Assembly (NCBI RefSeq): GCF_008386495.1
Contig: NZ_VTHJ01000081.1
Location: 1-36,788 of the forward strand
DNA from: Streptomyces tailanensis
GTDB lineage: Bacteria; Actinomycetota; Actinomycetes; Streptomycetales; Streptomycetaceae
DNA: 36,788 bases
Direction: 5' to 3'
Shown here: piece by piece, positions 14,414 to 22,299 of the stretch
Numbering within the stretch: the first letter of the stretch is position 1
How the letters are laid out: each line of letters begins with the position of its first letter
The notes under the pieces: model-generated
Told to the model about the DNA's origin: nothing
The model's database searches: none
Seen by the model: the letters and a program-made list of their open reading frames with translations, nothing else
Program-made: the position numbers and the translations under genes

Positions 14414-16354
14414 TTGAGCCGGTTGAGGCCGTTGCTGTTGCTGCTGTTCGCCGCCCTCGGCACGCTGCTCGCCGGAGCTGTGCCGGTCTCCGCGCACGCC
14501 GCGCTGACCGGCAGCGACCCGCAGCAGGGATCCGTGGTCGAACAGGCACCGTCCCAGGTGTCGCTCACGTTCTCCGAGAAGATCGCGCTGTCCGACGGCG
14601 CGGTGCGCGTGTACGACCCCAAGGGCAAGCAGGTCGACACCGGCGACATCTCCGACCTCGGCGGCAACAGCTACGGGGTGGAACTGCACGCCGGCCTGCC
14701 CGACGGCACCTTCACCGTCACCTACCAGGTGGTCTCGGCGGACAGCCACCCCGTCTCCGGCGCCTTCACCTTCTCCATCGGGGCGCCCTCCAAGACGACG
14801 GTCGCGGTACCCGAGCAGTCCGTCGGCGGCGGGGCCGTCGGGGGCCTCTACGGGTTCGCGCGCTACCTGTCGTACGCCGGTTTCATCCTGCTGGTCGGCG
14901 GCGCCGCCTTCGTGCTGGCCTGCTGGCAGCGCGGTGCCGGAGTACGGCCCGTGCAGCGACTCGTGGTCTCCGGCTGGCTCACGCTGACCACCGCCACGCT
15001 CGCGATGCTGCTCCTGCGCGGCTCGTACACCGGCTCCGGCAAGCTCGGCGACATCTTCGACCTGGACCTGCTCGGCCAGGTCCTCCAGACGAAGACGGGC
15101 GCGGCCTTGGTGTCCCGCCTGCTGCTGCTCGCCGCGGCGGCACTGTTCATCGCGGTGCTGTTCGGGGCGTATGCGCGACGGGACGAGGAGACCGAGGACG
15201 CGGAGGACGCGGAGGACGCGGAGGACGCGGAGGACGCGGAAGAGTCGGCGGAGGACGCCGACTCCCTCAGGCGGGACCTCACCTTCGGACTCGCCATCGG
15301 CGGGGGTGTGGTCGCCGCCGGGCTCGCCGCGAGCTGGGCTATGGCCGAGCACGCCTCGACCGGCATCCAGACGGGCCTCTCGATGCCGCTCGACGTGCTG
15401 CACCTGCTGGCGGTCGCCGCCTGGCTGGGCGGTCTGGTGACCCTGCTCGTGTCACTGTTCCGGGCGCCCGCCGACGCCCAGATCGAGACCGCGGCCGTAC
15501 GACGGTTCTCGCGGGTCGCGTTCGGTAGTGTGCTCGTCCTGGCCGCGACCGGCATCTACCAGTCCTGGCGGCAGGTCGGCACCTGGTCGGCGCTGACCGG
15601 CACGGCCTACGGGCAACTGCTCCTCGTGAAGATCGGCCTGGTCGCCGTACTCGTCGGAATCGCGTGGATATCGCGCCGGTGGACGGCGCGGTTGGCGGAG
15701 ACTCCGGCCGCCGTGGAAACCGTGGTCGAGGAGAAGGAGCCGGCGGCCGCGCGCACCAGTGGCGGCGGTGACGGTTCCGAGCGCGCCGCTCAACTCGCCC
15801 GGCAGCGGGCCGCGATGACCGCCGCGCGCGAGAAGCGGATACGGAACGCCGATCCGGGCCGTACGGGCCTTCGCCGGTCGGTGCTGGCGGAGGCGGGCGT
15901 CGCCGTCGTACTCCTCGCCGTGACCACGGCACTGACCTCCGCCGAGCCGGGGCGCACGGTGGAGGAGGCCAAGGCGGCGAACGCGGCCGTGGCGCAGGAT
16001 TCCGACCCCTCCGGGGCACTGACGCTGGACATCCCGTTCGACACCGGGGGCAAGAACGGCAAGGGCGTCGCACGGCTGGAGCTCGACCCCGCGCGCGTGG
16101 GCGCCAACGAGATGCACATCTACGTGCAGGGCTCCGACGGCAAGGCCTTCGACATCCCCGAGGTGAAGATTGCCTTCACCCAGGAGGCCAAGAAGATCGG
16201 CCCCCTGCCCGTGGTCCCCGACCGCATCGCCACCGGGCACTGGACGGCGAACGGTGTGCAGATCCCCATGGCGGGCGACTGGAAGATCGAGGTCACCGTA
16301 CGGACCTCCGACATCGACCAGGTGACCGTAAGCAAGAACGCGCAGATCGGCTGA
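14414..16354 (+). CDS. CopC-CopD fusion copper transport protein
   Basis: 646 residues. The start is a TTG at 14414 with GGAGG (14401-14405) 8 nt upstream. The signal peptide ends at V-S-A before H28; the mature N-terminal His and HPVSGAFTF are CopC Cu(II) ligands (CopC domain to about residue 125). About eight hydrophobic helices follow (about 140-430), forming the CopD domain. A cytoplasmic/extracellular acidic loop encoded by a 9-bp tandem repeat (EDA units, about residues 261-275) interrupts it. After a charged linker (about 435-480) and another helix, a C-terminal beta-rich domain (about 520-646) resembles the extra domain of YcnJ-type proteins. The likely job is copper binding outside and uptake across the membrane. 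dtpA starts 8 bp downstream. Confidence 0.9.
   Translation: MSRLRPLLLLLFAALGTLLAGAVPVSAHAALTGSDPQQGSVVEQAPSQVSLTFSEKIALSDGAVRVYDPKGKQVDTGDISDLGGNSYGVELHAGLPDGTFTVTYQVVSADSHPVSGAFTFSIGAPSKTTVAVPEQSVGGGAVGGLYGFARYLSYAGFILLVGGAAFVLACWQRGAGVRPVQRLVVSGWLTLTTATLAMLLLRGSYTGSGKLGDIFDLDLLGQVLQTKTGAALVSRLLLLAAAALFIAVLFGAYARRDEETEDAEDAEDAEDAEDAEESAEDADSLRRDLTFGLAIGGGVVAAGLAASWAMAEHASTGIQTGLSMPLDVLHLLAVAAWLGGLVTLLVSLFRAPADAQIETAAVRRFSRVAFGSVLVLAATGIYQSWRQVGTWSALTGTAYGQLLLVKIGLVAVLVGIAWISRRWTARLAETPAAVETVVEEKEPAAARTSGGGDGSERAAQLARQRAAMTAAREKRIRNADPGRTGLRRSVLAEAGVAVVLLAVTTALTSAEPGRTVEEAKAANAAVAQDSDPSGALTLDIPFDTGGKNGKGVARLELDPARVGANEMHIYVQGSDGKAFDIPEVKIAFTQEAKKIGPLPVVPDRIATGHWTANGVQIPMAGDWKIEVTVRTSDIDQVTVSKNAQIG
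15194..15238. repeat. 9-bp coding minisatellite in copCD
   Basis: Five perfect tandem copies of GAGGACGCG, encoding Glu-Asp-Ala repeats in a loop between CopD helices. Copy number should vary by slippage without breaking the frame. Confidence 0.9.
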
Positions 16355-16362
16355 ACGAGATC

Positions 16363-17799
16363 ATGGCTGACCAGTCCACGACGGGCCCCTCTGAGGGGAA
16401 CGACATCATCGGAGACCGCCCCGGCAAGGGGAAGTCCACCTCCCTGGAGGCGCGGGGACCTGCGCGAACAACCACGAACGACCCGCAGTCGCCCACGGAC
16501 GCTCCGGAGCTGCGGCGAGGCGGCGACACCGCCCCACCCGCCGGCGGAACAATCTCCCGCCGACGTCTGCTCGGCACCGCCGGTGCGACCGGTCTCGCCC
16601 TGGGCGCGGCCGGCGCCGCCGCGGGGTACGCGGCGGCCTCCTCCTCGGACTCGTCCTCGAAGGCCACCCCGCTGTCCTCCCTGGGCGCGAGCGAGGTGAT
16701 GTTTCACGTGAAACACCAGCCCGGGATCACGACGCCCCTCCAGGCCCGCGGCCACCTCATCGCGTTCGACCTCGCCGCCGGCGCCGGACGCAAGGAGGCG
16801 GCCGCCCTGCTGCGCCGTTGGTCGGAGACGGCCCGGCGGCTGATGGCCGGGGAGGCCTCCGCGCAGGACGACACAGGCATCGCCCGCGACGCGGGCCCTT
16901 CCTCGCTGACGGTCACCTTCGGCTTCGGGCACAGCTTCTTCGCCCGTACGGGGCTGGAGAAGCAGCGCCCCGATTCCCTGGACCCGCTGCCCGACTTCTC
17001 CTCCGACCAGCTCGACAAGACACGCAGCAACGGCGATCTGTGGGTACAGATCGGCGCCGACGACGCGCTCGTCGCCTTCCACGCCCTGCGTGCGATCCAG
17101 AAGGACGCGGGCAGCGCGGCGCGTGTGCGCTGGCAGATGAACGGCTTCAACCGCTCGCCGGGCGCCACCGCGCACCCCATGACCGCGCGCAACCTGATGG
17201 GCCAGGTCGACGGCACCCGCAACCCCAAGCCGACCGAGTCCGACTTCAACGAGCGGATCTTCGTACCCGCGTCCGCCTCACCGAGCACCTCGGGCGACCC
17301 GGAGTGGATGGCCAACGGCTCCTACGCCGTCGTACGCCGGATCCGCATGCTCCTGGACGACTGGGACCAGCTCTCGCTGAAGGAGCAGGAGGACGTCATC
17401 GGCCGCCGGAAGTCCGACGGCGCCGCGCTGAGCGGGGGCGCGAAGGCGACCGAGACAACGGAGATGGACCTGGAGAAGACCGACTCCCAGGGCAAGCTCC
17501 TCGTCCCGATCAACGCGCACGCCCGCATCACCCGCCCCGACCAGAACGGCGGCGCGGCCATGCTCCGCCGCCCCTTCTCCTTCCACGACGGCATCGACGC
17601 GGACGGAGTCCCCGACGCCGGCCTCCTCTTCATCTGCTGGCAGGCCGACCCCCTCCGCGGCTTCGTCACCGTCCAACGCAAACTCGACCGCGGCGACGCC
17701 CTCTCCAAGTTCATCCGCCACGAGTCCAGCGGCCTGTACGCGGCGCCGGGGGGTGCGGGGGAGGGGGAGTACGTGGGCCAACGGTTGCTGGAGGCTTAG
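16363..17799 (+). CDS. dtpA: Dye-decolorising heme peroxidase DtpA (Tat substrate)
   Basis: 478 residues. A long hydrophilic N-region of about 64 residues precedes the Tat motif S-R-R-R-L-L-G (Arg66-68) and hydrophobic core (GATGLALGAAGAAAGYAAA). The DyP signature GQVDGTRNP (distal Asp283) and the proximal heme ligand in NAHARITRP (His386) are both present, so the enzyme should be active. In Streptomyces lividans DtpA is exported by Tat and needed for maturation of the copper radical oxidase GlxA, linking it to Sco/ECuC next door. Two odd things: residues about 29-44 are encoded by a dispersed repeat, and residues MFHVKH just after the signal region are encoded by a perfect parS site (16701-16714). 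The start has a weak ribosome binding site. Confidence 0.93.
   Translation: MADQSTTGPSEGNDIIGDRPGKGKSTSLEARGPARTTTNDPQSPTDAPELRRGGDTAPPAGGTISRRRLLGTAGATGLALGAAGAAAGYAAASSSDSSSKATPLSSLGASEVMFHVKHQPGITTPLQARGHLIAFDLAAGAGRKEAAALLRRWSETARRLMAGEASAQDDTGIARDAGPSSLTVTFGFGHSFFARTGLEKQRPDSLDPLPDFSSDQLDKTRSNGDLWVQIGADDALVAFHALRAIQKDAGSAARVRWQMNGFNRSPGATAHPMTARNLMGQVDGTRNPKPTESDFNERIFVPASASPSTSGDPEWMANGSYAVVRRIRMLLDDWDQLSLKEQEDVIGRRKSDGAALSGGAKATETTEMDLEKTDSQGKLLVPINAHARITRPDQNGGAAMLRRPFSFHDGIDADGVPDAGLLFICWQADPLRGFVTVQRKLDRGDALSKFIRHESSGLYAAPGGAGEGEYVGQRLLEA
16449..16493. repeat. Dispersed Streptomyces repeat, copy 2, inside dtpA
   Basis: About 87% identical by eye to 11251-11295. It falls in the pre-signal-peptide part of dtpA in an open frame, giving residues around ARGPARTTTNDPQSP. 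Confidence 0.65.
16701..16714. other. parS site (ParB binding) inside dtpA
   Basis: GTTTCACGTGAAAC, the perfect 14-bp Streptomyces parS, flanked by T and A to give the 16-bp palindrome TGTTTCACGTGAAACA. It encodes FHVK in dtpA. parS clusters near oriC and nucleates the ParB segregation complex. Confidence 0.93.
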
Positions 17800-17820
17800 C
17801 TGGGCAGCCCACTCGTCGTA

Positions 17821-17958
17821 ACTGCGGGCAATCGTGCCGCTGGGGCGATGGGGGTACCTCCCGCTCGAGCGAAGCCGAGAGTGAGGGAGGGTGGGCGCAG
17901 GCGGCACCCTGTAAGCGCCGGCAAGCGCTGCCCAACCCCCGCCCAGCACGAACGCCGG
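17821..17958. repeat. About 135-bp dispersed intergenic repeat, copy A (after dtpA)
   Basis: Begins ACTGCGGGCAATCGTGCCGC and contains the hairpin-forming core CTCGAGCGAAGCCGAGAGTG flanked by CCTCCC and GGGAGG. It is nearly identical to 21691-21825. It lies 22 bp after the dtpA stop and may act as a transcription terminator; its family is a common intergenic repeat in Streptomyces. Confidence 0.8.
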
Positions 17959-18054
17959 GGGGCCAGGGAGGCGTGACAGCGCATCCCAGGGCCGTACATC
18001 GCCCTCCAGGGCGGTGAAGGCGGCACGTGTGCGCCCGTGCCCCACAAGGCCCAT

Positions 18055-18067
18055 TAGGGTGAAGCCA
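18055..18067 (+). promoter_or_regulatory. pheA: Leaderless pheA promoter -10
   Basis: TAGGGT (18055-18060) fits TANNNT and ends 6 nt before the ATG. Transcription would start at or next to the start codon. No -35 was assigned. Confidence 0.5.
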
Positions 18068-19002
18068 TGCCAGCCAGCTACGTGTACCTCGGCCCCGAGG
18101 GCACCTTCACCGAGGTCGCCCTGCGCACGCTGCCGGAGTCCGCGACCCGCGAGCTCGTCCCGATGATCTCCATCCCCGCCGCCCTCGACGCCGTCCGCAA
18201 CGGCGAGGCCGAGGCCGCGTTCGTCCCGATCGAGAACTCCGTCGAGGGCGGCATCACCACCACCCTTGACGAACTGGTCGCCGGCGCCCCGCTGATGATC
18301 TACCGCGAGGTGCTGCTCTCCATCACCTTCGCCCTGCTGGTCCGCCCGGGCACGAAGCTCTCCGAGATCAAGACGGTCACCGCCCACCCGGCCGCCCAGC
18401 CCCAGGTCCGCAACTGGATGAAGGCCAACCTCCCCCCGGACGTCGTCTGGGAGTCCGCCGCCTCGAACGCGGACGGCGCCCGCCTCGTCCAGGAGGGCCG
18501 CTACGACGCCGCCTTCGCGGGCGAGTTCGCGGCCTCCCGATACGGCCTGGTGGCCCTGGAGACCGAGATCCACGACGCGGAGAACGCCCAGACCCGGTTC
18601 GTCCTGGTCGGCCGCCCGGCCCGCCCCGCCGCCCCGACCGGCGTCGACAAGACCTCCGTCGTCATCTGGCAGCGTGACGACCACCCCGGCGGACTGCGCG
18701 ACCTGCTGGGCGAGTTCGCCGTCCGCGGCGTCAACCTCATGCTGCTCCAATCCCGCCCGACCGGCGCGGGCATCGGCAACTACTGCTTCGCCATCGACGC
18801 CGAGGGCCACATCTCCGACCGCCGGGTGGCGGAGGCGCTGATGGGGCTCAAGCGGGTATGCCTGCAAGTGCGCTTCCTCGGCTCGTACCCGCGCGCGGAC
18901 GCCGAGGTGGCGAAGATCCGGTCCACCCTGCCGGGCACCTCGGACGACGAGTTCATGGTCGCGGCGGACTGGGTGGCGCGCTGCCAGGACGGTCGGTTCT
19001 AA
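18067..19002 (+). CDS. pheA: Prephenate dehydratase
   Basis: 311 residues. Converts prephenate to phenylpyruvate in phenylalanine synthesis, in the cytoplasm. It starts YVYLGPEGTFTEVALRTL, a standard opening. The catalytic domain carries VPIENSVEGGI, AAFAGEFAASRYGL and the TRF motif in NAQTRFVLVGR. A C-terminal ACT domain begins at about residue 198 (VVIWQRDDHPGGLRDLL) with the LQSRP element of the phenylalanine-binding site, so feedback inhibition is expected. It is a stand-alone monofunctional enzyme without a chorismate mutase domain, as usual in actinobacteria. The start is probably leaderless. It is followed by a gene-free region with DnaA boxes. Confidence 0.95.
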   Translation: MPASYVYLGPEGTFTEVALRTLPESATRELVPMISIPAALDAVRNGEAEAAFVPIENSVEGGITTTLDELVAGAPLMIYREVLLSITFALLVRPGTKLSEIKTVTAHPAAQPQVRNWMKANLPPDVVWESAASNADGARLVQEGRYDAAFAGEFAASRYGLVALETEIHDAENAQTRFVLVGRPARPAAPTGVDKTSVVIWQRDDHPGGLRDLLGEFAVRGVNLMLLQSRPTGAGIGNYCFAIDAEGHISDRRVAEALMGLKRVCLQVRFLGSYPRADAEVAKIRSTLPGTSDDEFMVAADWVARCQDGRF

Positions 19003-19583
19003 GGGCCGACTCGGCGCCCCGCCCGCCGGTCCTACCTGCTGATTTTCTTTATCCACAGGAGTTATCCACAGGCGCGCTTCTCGACCTGGGGACAAGTCGA
19101 CAACACAACGCCACTCAGTCGACAAATCGCCCTAGAGGGCCCGACTGCGTCCACACCCCAGTAGGTCACCCTTCGTCCACGCGTTTCCTTGAGTCAATCC
19201 TTTAGAGCGACCCATTTCCACATGGATCCACTCGAAAGGGGGCGCGAGGGTGGTTTGAGTCAGGAATCCTGGAGTTGACGGCCACCTTTCGAAACGATCA
19301 TCCCCGAAGTCCACAGATCTTTCGCACAGCCTGTGGATAACTCCCCGGCACTGTGGATTCCTGTGGATACCCAGCCCCCAAATCCCCTACGCCACAAGGA
19401 AATCGGGTCAACCAGAGGGCACCTACAGTGCCCCTTTCAGGGGGTTCGGACACAATTCATTGACTCTCCCCCACGCTCACCCACGCCCGCTACCGCGATG
19501 AACATTCCGCCCAGATCGCCGTGAATCCGACGTACTGCAAATCCAAGTCGTGGGCCGGAACCACTCACCGGTAGCCTTGAGGG
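19003..19583. promoter_or_regulatory. DnaA-box cluster between pheA and serS
   Basis: 581 bp without a gene. Perfect TTATCCACA boxes lie at 19049-19057 and 19062-19070 (plus strand) and TGTGGATAA at 19332-19340 (minus). One- or two-mismatch relatives are TGGGGACAA (19087-19095), TGTGGATTC (19352-19360) and TGTGGATAC (19362-19370), with weaker TCCACA-containing sites between. In S. coelicolor a high-affinity cluster called D78, near oriC, titrates DnaA and restrains replication initiation. By its position between pheA and serS this is probably the equivalent cluster. The serS promoter is at the right end. Confidence 0.8.
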
Positions 19584-19584
19584 G
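19572..19584 (+). promoter_or_regulatory. serS: Leaderless serS promoter -10
   Basis: TAGCCT (19572-19577) ends 6 nt before the GTG start at 19584, which fits leaderless transcription. The TTGAGGG between them could alternatively be read as a poorly spaced Shine-Dalgarno. Confidence 0.45.
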
Positions 19585-20861
19585 TGATTGACCTTCGCCT
19601 GCTCCGTGAGGACCCCGACCGTGTGCGCGCGTCCCAGCGCGCCCGTGGAGAGGACGTCGCGCTCGTCGACTCCCTCCTCTCCGCCGACGAGCGGCGCAGG
19701 TCTTCCGGCGTCCGCTTCGACGAGCTCCGCGCCGAGCAGAAGGCGCTCGGCAAGCTGATCCCCAAGGCCTCCGCCGACGAGAAGGCCGAGCTGCTGAAGA
19801 AGGCGAGCCGGCTCGCCGCCGACGTCAAGGTGGCCGACGCCGAGCGCGACGCGGCCGACGCCGAGACCCAGGAGCTCCTCCTCCAACTCGGCAACCTCGT
19901 GCACCCCGACGTCCCCGTCGGCGGCGAGGAGGACTTCGTCACGCTGGAGACGCACGGCGAGATCCGCGACTTCACGGCCGAGGGCTTCGAACCGAAGGAC
20001 CACCTGGAACTCGGCACGCTCCTCGGCGCCATCGACACCGAGCGCGGCGCCAAGGTCTCCGGCTCGCGCTTCTACTTCCTGACCGGCGTCGGCGCCCTCC
20101 TCGAACTGGCCCTGGTCAACGCCGCGATGGCCCAGGCCACGGCAGCCGGCTTCACGCCGATGCTGACCCCGGCGCTGGTCCGCCCGCAGTCCATGGCCGG
20201 TACCGGCTTCCTCGGCCAGGCCGCCCAGGACGTCTACCACCTCGACAAGGACGACCTGTACCTGGTCGGCACCTCCGAGGTCGCGCTGGCCGCGTACCAC
20301 ATGGACGAGATCCTCGACGCCGACCGCCTTCCCCTGCGCTACGCCGGCTTCTCGCCCTGCTTCCGCCGCGAGGCCGGTTCGCACGGCAAGGACACCCGAG
20401 GCATCTTCCGCGTCCACCAGTTCGACAAGGTCGAGATGTTCTCGTACGTCGCCCCGGAGGACTCGCAGGCCGAGCACCAGCGCCTGCTGGAGTGGGAGAA
20501 GCAGTGGCTGACGTCGCTGGAGCTGCCGTTCCGGGTCATCGACGTCGCCTCCGCCGACCTCGGCTCCTCGGCCTCGCGCAAGTTCGACTGCGAGGCTTGG
20601 ATCCCGACCCAGGGCAAGTACCGCGAGCTGACCTCGACATCCGACTGCACGGAATTCCAGTCGCGCCGTCTGCAGATCCGCGTGCGTGACGGCAAGCAGG
20701 TCAAGCCACTGGCCACGCTCAACGGCACGCTGTGCGCCGTCCCGCGCACGATCGTCGCCGTCCTGGAGAACCACCAGCAGGCCGACGGTTCCGTCCGGGT
20801 CCCCGAGGTCCTCCGCCCGTACCTGGGCGGCCGCGAGGTCCTGGAGCCGGTAACCAAGTGA
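19584..20861 (+). CDS. serS: Seryl-tRNA synthetase
   Basis: 425 residues, the usual length. Charges tRNA-Ser with serine, in the cytoplasm. The N-terminus (MIDLRLLREDPDRVR) leads into the long coiled-coil arm (about residues 28-100) that grips the tRNA variable arm. The class II catalytic core has motif 2 FRREAGSHGKDTRGIFRVHQF and motif 3 around NGTLCAVPRTIVAVLENHQ. The GTG start is chosen because the family begins at MIDLR. The stop overlaps the GTG of the next gene (GTGA), so the phosphatase is co-translated. A tRNA-Ser gene lies about 1.1 kb downstream on the other strand. Confidence 0.97.
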   Translation: MIDLRLLREDPDRVRASQRARGEDVALVDSLLSADERRRSSGVRFDELRAEQKALGKLIPKASADEKAELLKKASRLAADVKVADAERDAADAETQELLLQLGNLVHPDVPVGGEEDFVTLETHGEIRDFTAEGFEPKDHLELGTLLGAIDTERGAKVSGSRFYFLTGVGALLELALVNAAMAQATAAGFTPMLTPALVRPQSMAGTGFLGQAAQDVYHLDKDDLYLVGTSEVALAAYHMDEILDADRLPLRYAGFSPCFRREAGSHGKDTRGIFRVHQFDKVEMFSYVAPEDSQAEHQRLLEWEKQWLTSLELPFRVIDVASADLGSSASRKFDCEAWIPTQGKYRELTSTSDCTEFQSRRLQIRVRDGKQVKPLATLNGTLCAVPRTIVAVLENHQQADGSVRVPEVLRPYLGGREVLEPVTK

Positions 20862-21691
20862 GTACGGCCGCTGCTTCCGGCTTTCCCTTCCAGCTGATCG
20901 CGACCGACCTCGACGGAACGCTCCTGCGCTCCGACGAGTCGGTCTCGCAGCGCACCCGTGAGGCGCTCGCCGCGGCCGCCGCGGCGGGCGCCGCCCACAT
21001 CGTCGTCACCGGCCGCGCCGTCCCCTGGACCCGGCACATCCTCGACGACCTCGGCTACCAGGGGCTCGCGGTCTGCGGTCAGGGCGCGCAGGTCTACGAC
21101 GCCGGAGAGCACCGCCTGCTCACCGCCATCACCCTGGACCGGCAGCTCGCCGCCGTGGCCCTCGCCAAGATCGAGGCGGAGGTCGGCCAGCTGTACCTGG
21201 CCGCCAGCCGCGCGGGTCTGGAGGGCGAAGTGCTGGTCGGTCCCGGCTACGCCCTGCACGGCTCGCTGCCGACCGCCCCGCTCACGGATGTGTCCGATCT
21301 CTGGGCAGCGCCGCTGAACAAGATCTACATACAGCACCCCACGATGACCTCCGACGAACTCGCCGAGTCCGCCCGCCAGGCCGCCGGCGGCTTCGTCACC
21401 GTCGCCATGGCCGGCGAGGGCATCGTCGAGCTCCTCCCCCTCGGCCTCACCAAGGCCACCGGCCTCTCCCTGGCCGCCCGCCGCCTCGGTCTGAAGTCCG
21501 CCGACACCATCGCCTTCGGCGACATGCCCAACGACATCCGCATGCTCACCTGGTCCGCCCACGGCGTAGCCATGGCCAACGCCCACCCAACCCTCAAGGC
21601 CATCGCCACCGAAGTAGCCTCCTCGAACGAGGAAGACGGCATCGCAGAAGTCCTGGAACGCTTGCTGTCCGCCGACGCCCCCCAGCCATAG
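20858..21691 (+). CDS. Cof-type HAD-superfamily hydrolase (serS-coupled)
   Basis: About 277 residues from a GTG at 20858 overlapping the serS stop by 4 nt. HAD motif I is DLDGTLL, motif II lies in VVTGRA, and motifs III/IV include the Lys of LTKATGLSL and GDMPND. The insertion between motifs II and III is of the C2B (Cof) type. Such enzymes are Mg-dependent phosphatases, often of sugar phosphates or flavin/PLP-type metabolites; the substrate cannot be read from sequence. A paralogue lies at 32133-33011. The stop codon is directly followed by a dispersed repeat that may terminate transcription. Confidence 0.93.
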   Translation: MSTAAASGFPFQLIATDLDGTLLRSDESVSQRTREALAAAAAAGAAHIVVTGRAVPWTRHILDDLGYQGLAVCGQGAQVYDAGEHRLLTAITLDRQLAAVALAKIEAEVGQLYLAASRAGLEGEVLVGPGYALHGSLPTAPLTDVSDLWAAPLNKIYIQHPTMTSDELAESARQAAGGFVTVAMAGEGIVELLPLGLTKATGLSLAARRLGLKSADTIAFGDMPNDIRMLTWSAHGVAMANAHPTLKAIATEVASSNEEDGIAEVLERLLSADAPQP

Positions 21692-21825
21692 CTGCGGGCA
21701 GTCGTGCCGCTGGGGCGGTGGGGGGGGACCTCCCGCTCGAGCGAAGCCGAGAGTGGGGGAGGGTGGGCGCAGGCGGCGCCCTGTCAGCGCCGGCAAGCGC
21801 AACCGACCCCCGCCCAACACCAACT
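21691..21825. repeat. About 135-bp dispersed intergenic repeat, copy B (after the serS-HAD genes)
   Basis: Begins GCTGCGGGCAGTCGTGCCGC at the last base of the HAD stop codon. It shares the core CTCGAGCGAAGCCGAGAGTG with copy A (17821-17958) and differs from it by a 2-bp indel in a G run and scattered changes. A similar position after a stop codon in both cases supports a terminator-like role. Confidence 0.8.
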
Positions 21826-21932
21826 CCCGGGCGCCTCTCAAACGCGCTCACAGCCCAGGCACCAAACCCCGGGCCCTTCCACACGTACCCCAAGGCCAAG
21901 AACCCGGCCAAGTCACAGCGACAGCGAACCGG

Positions 21933-22018
<86 letters not shown>

Positions 22019-22299
22019 GGGTGGGCGGCCCACGCGAAACGAATCGCGCGCTCGAAGCGGCCGCCCCGGGCAGCGTCCCAAGAGAGCGGACTCGACGGAG
22101 GGGTAACTACTCCGGAACCCGCCACGGGCTGCCCTGTCGGGAACTCGACGTACTGCGCCTGATGAACAGCATCGCCGGGCTCCTCTCCCAGAACATGGCG
22201 CCGGCTCGAGCCGGCGGCCTGAACACCAACCACTGTGCCCTGCCGCCTAGTTGCACGCCACCGAATATCCACCGCACGCCCGTCCACCGCGCAACACGG
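22019..22299. other. 281-bp gap between tRNA-Ser and a small conserved gene
   Basis: No gene identified. It contains an 18-bp perfect palindrome (22199-22216). The tRNA promoter should lie just above 22018 on the minus strand, but I could not assign hexamers. Confidence 0.4.
22199..22216. repeat. 18-bp perfect palindrome
   Basis: CGCCGGCTCGAGCCGGCG reads the same on both strands. It could be a terminator stem for the minus-strand gene ending at 22300 or an operator; the GC content alone makes such palindromes more likely by chance here. Confidence 0.5.
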
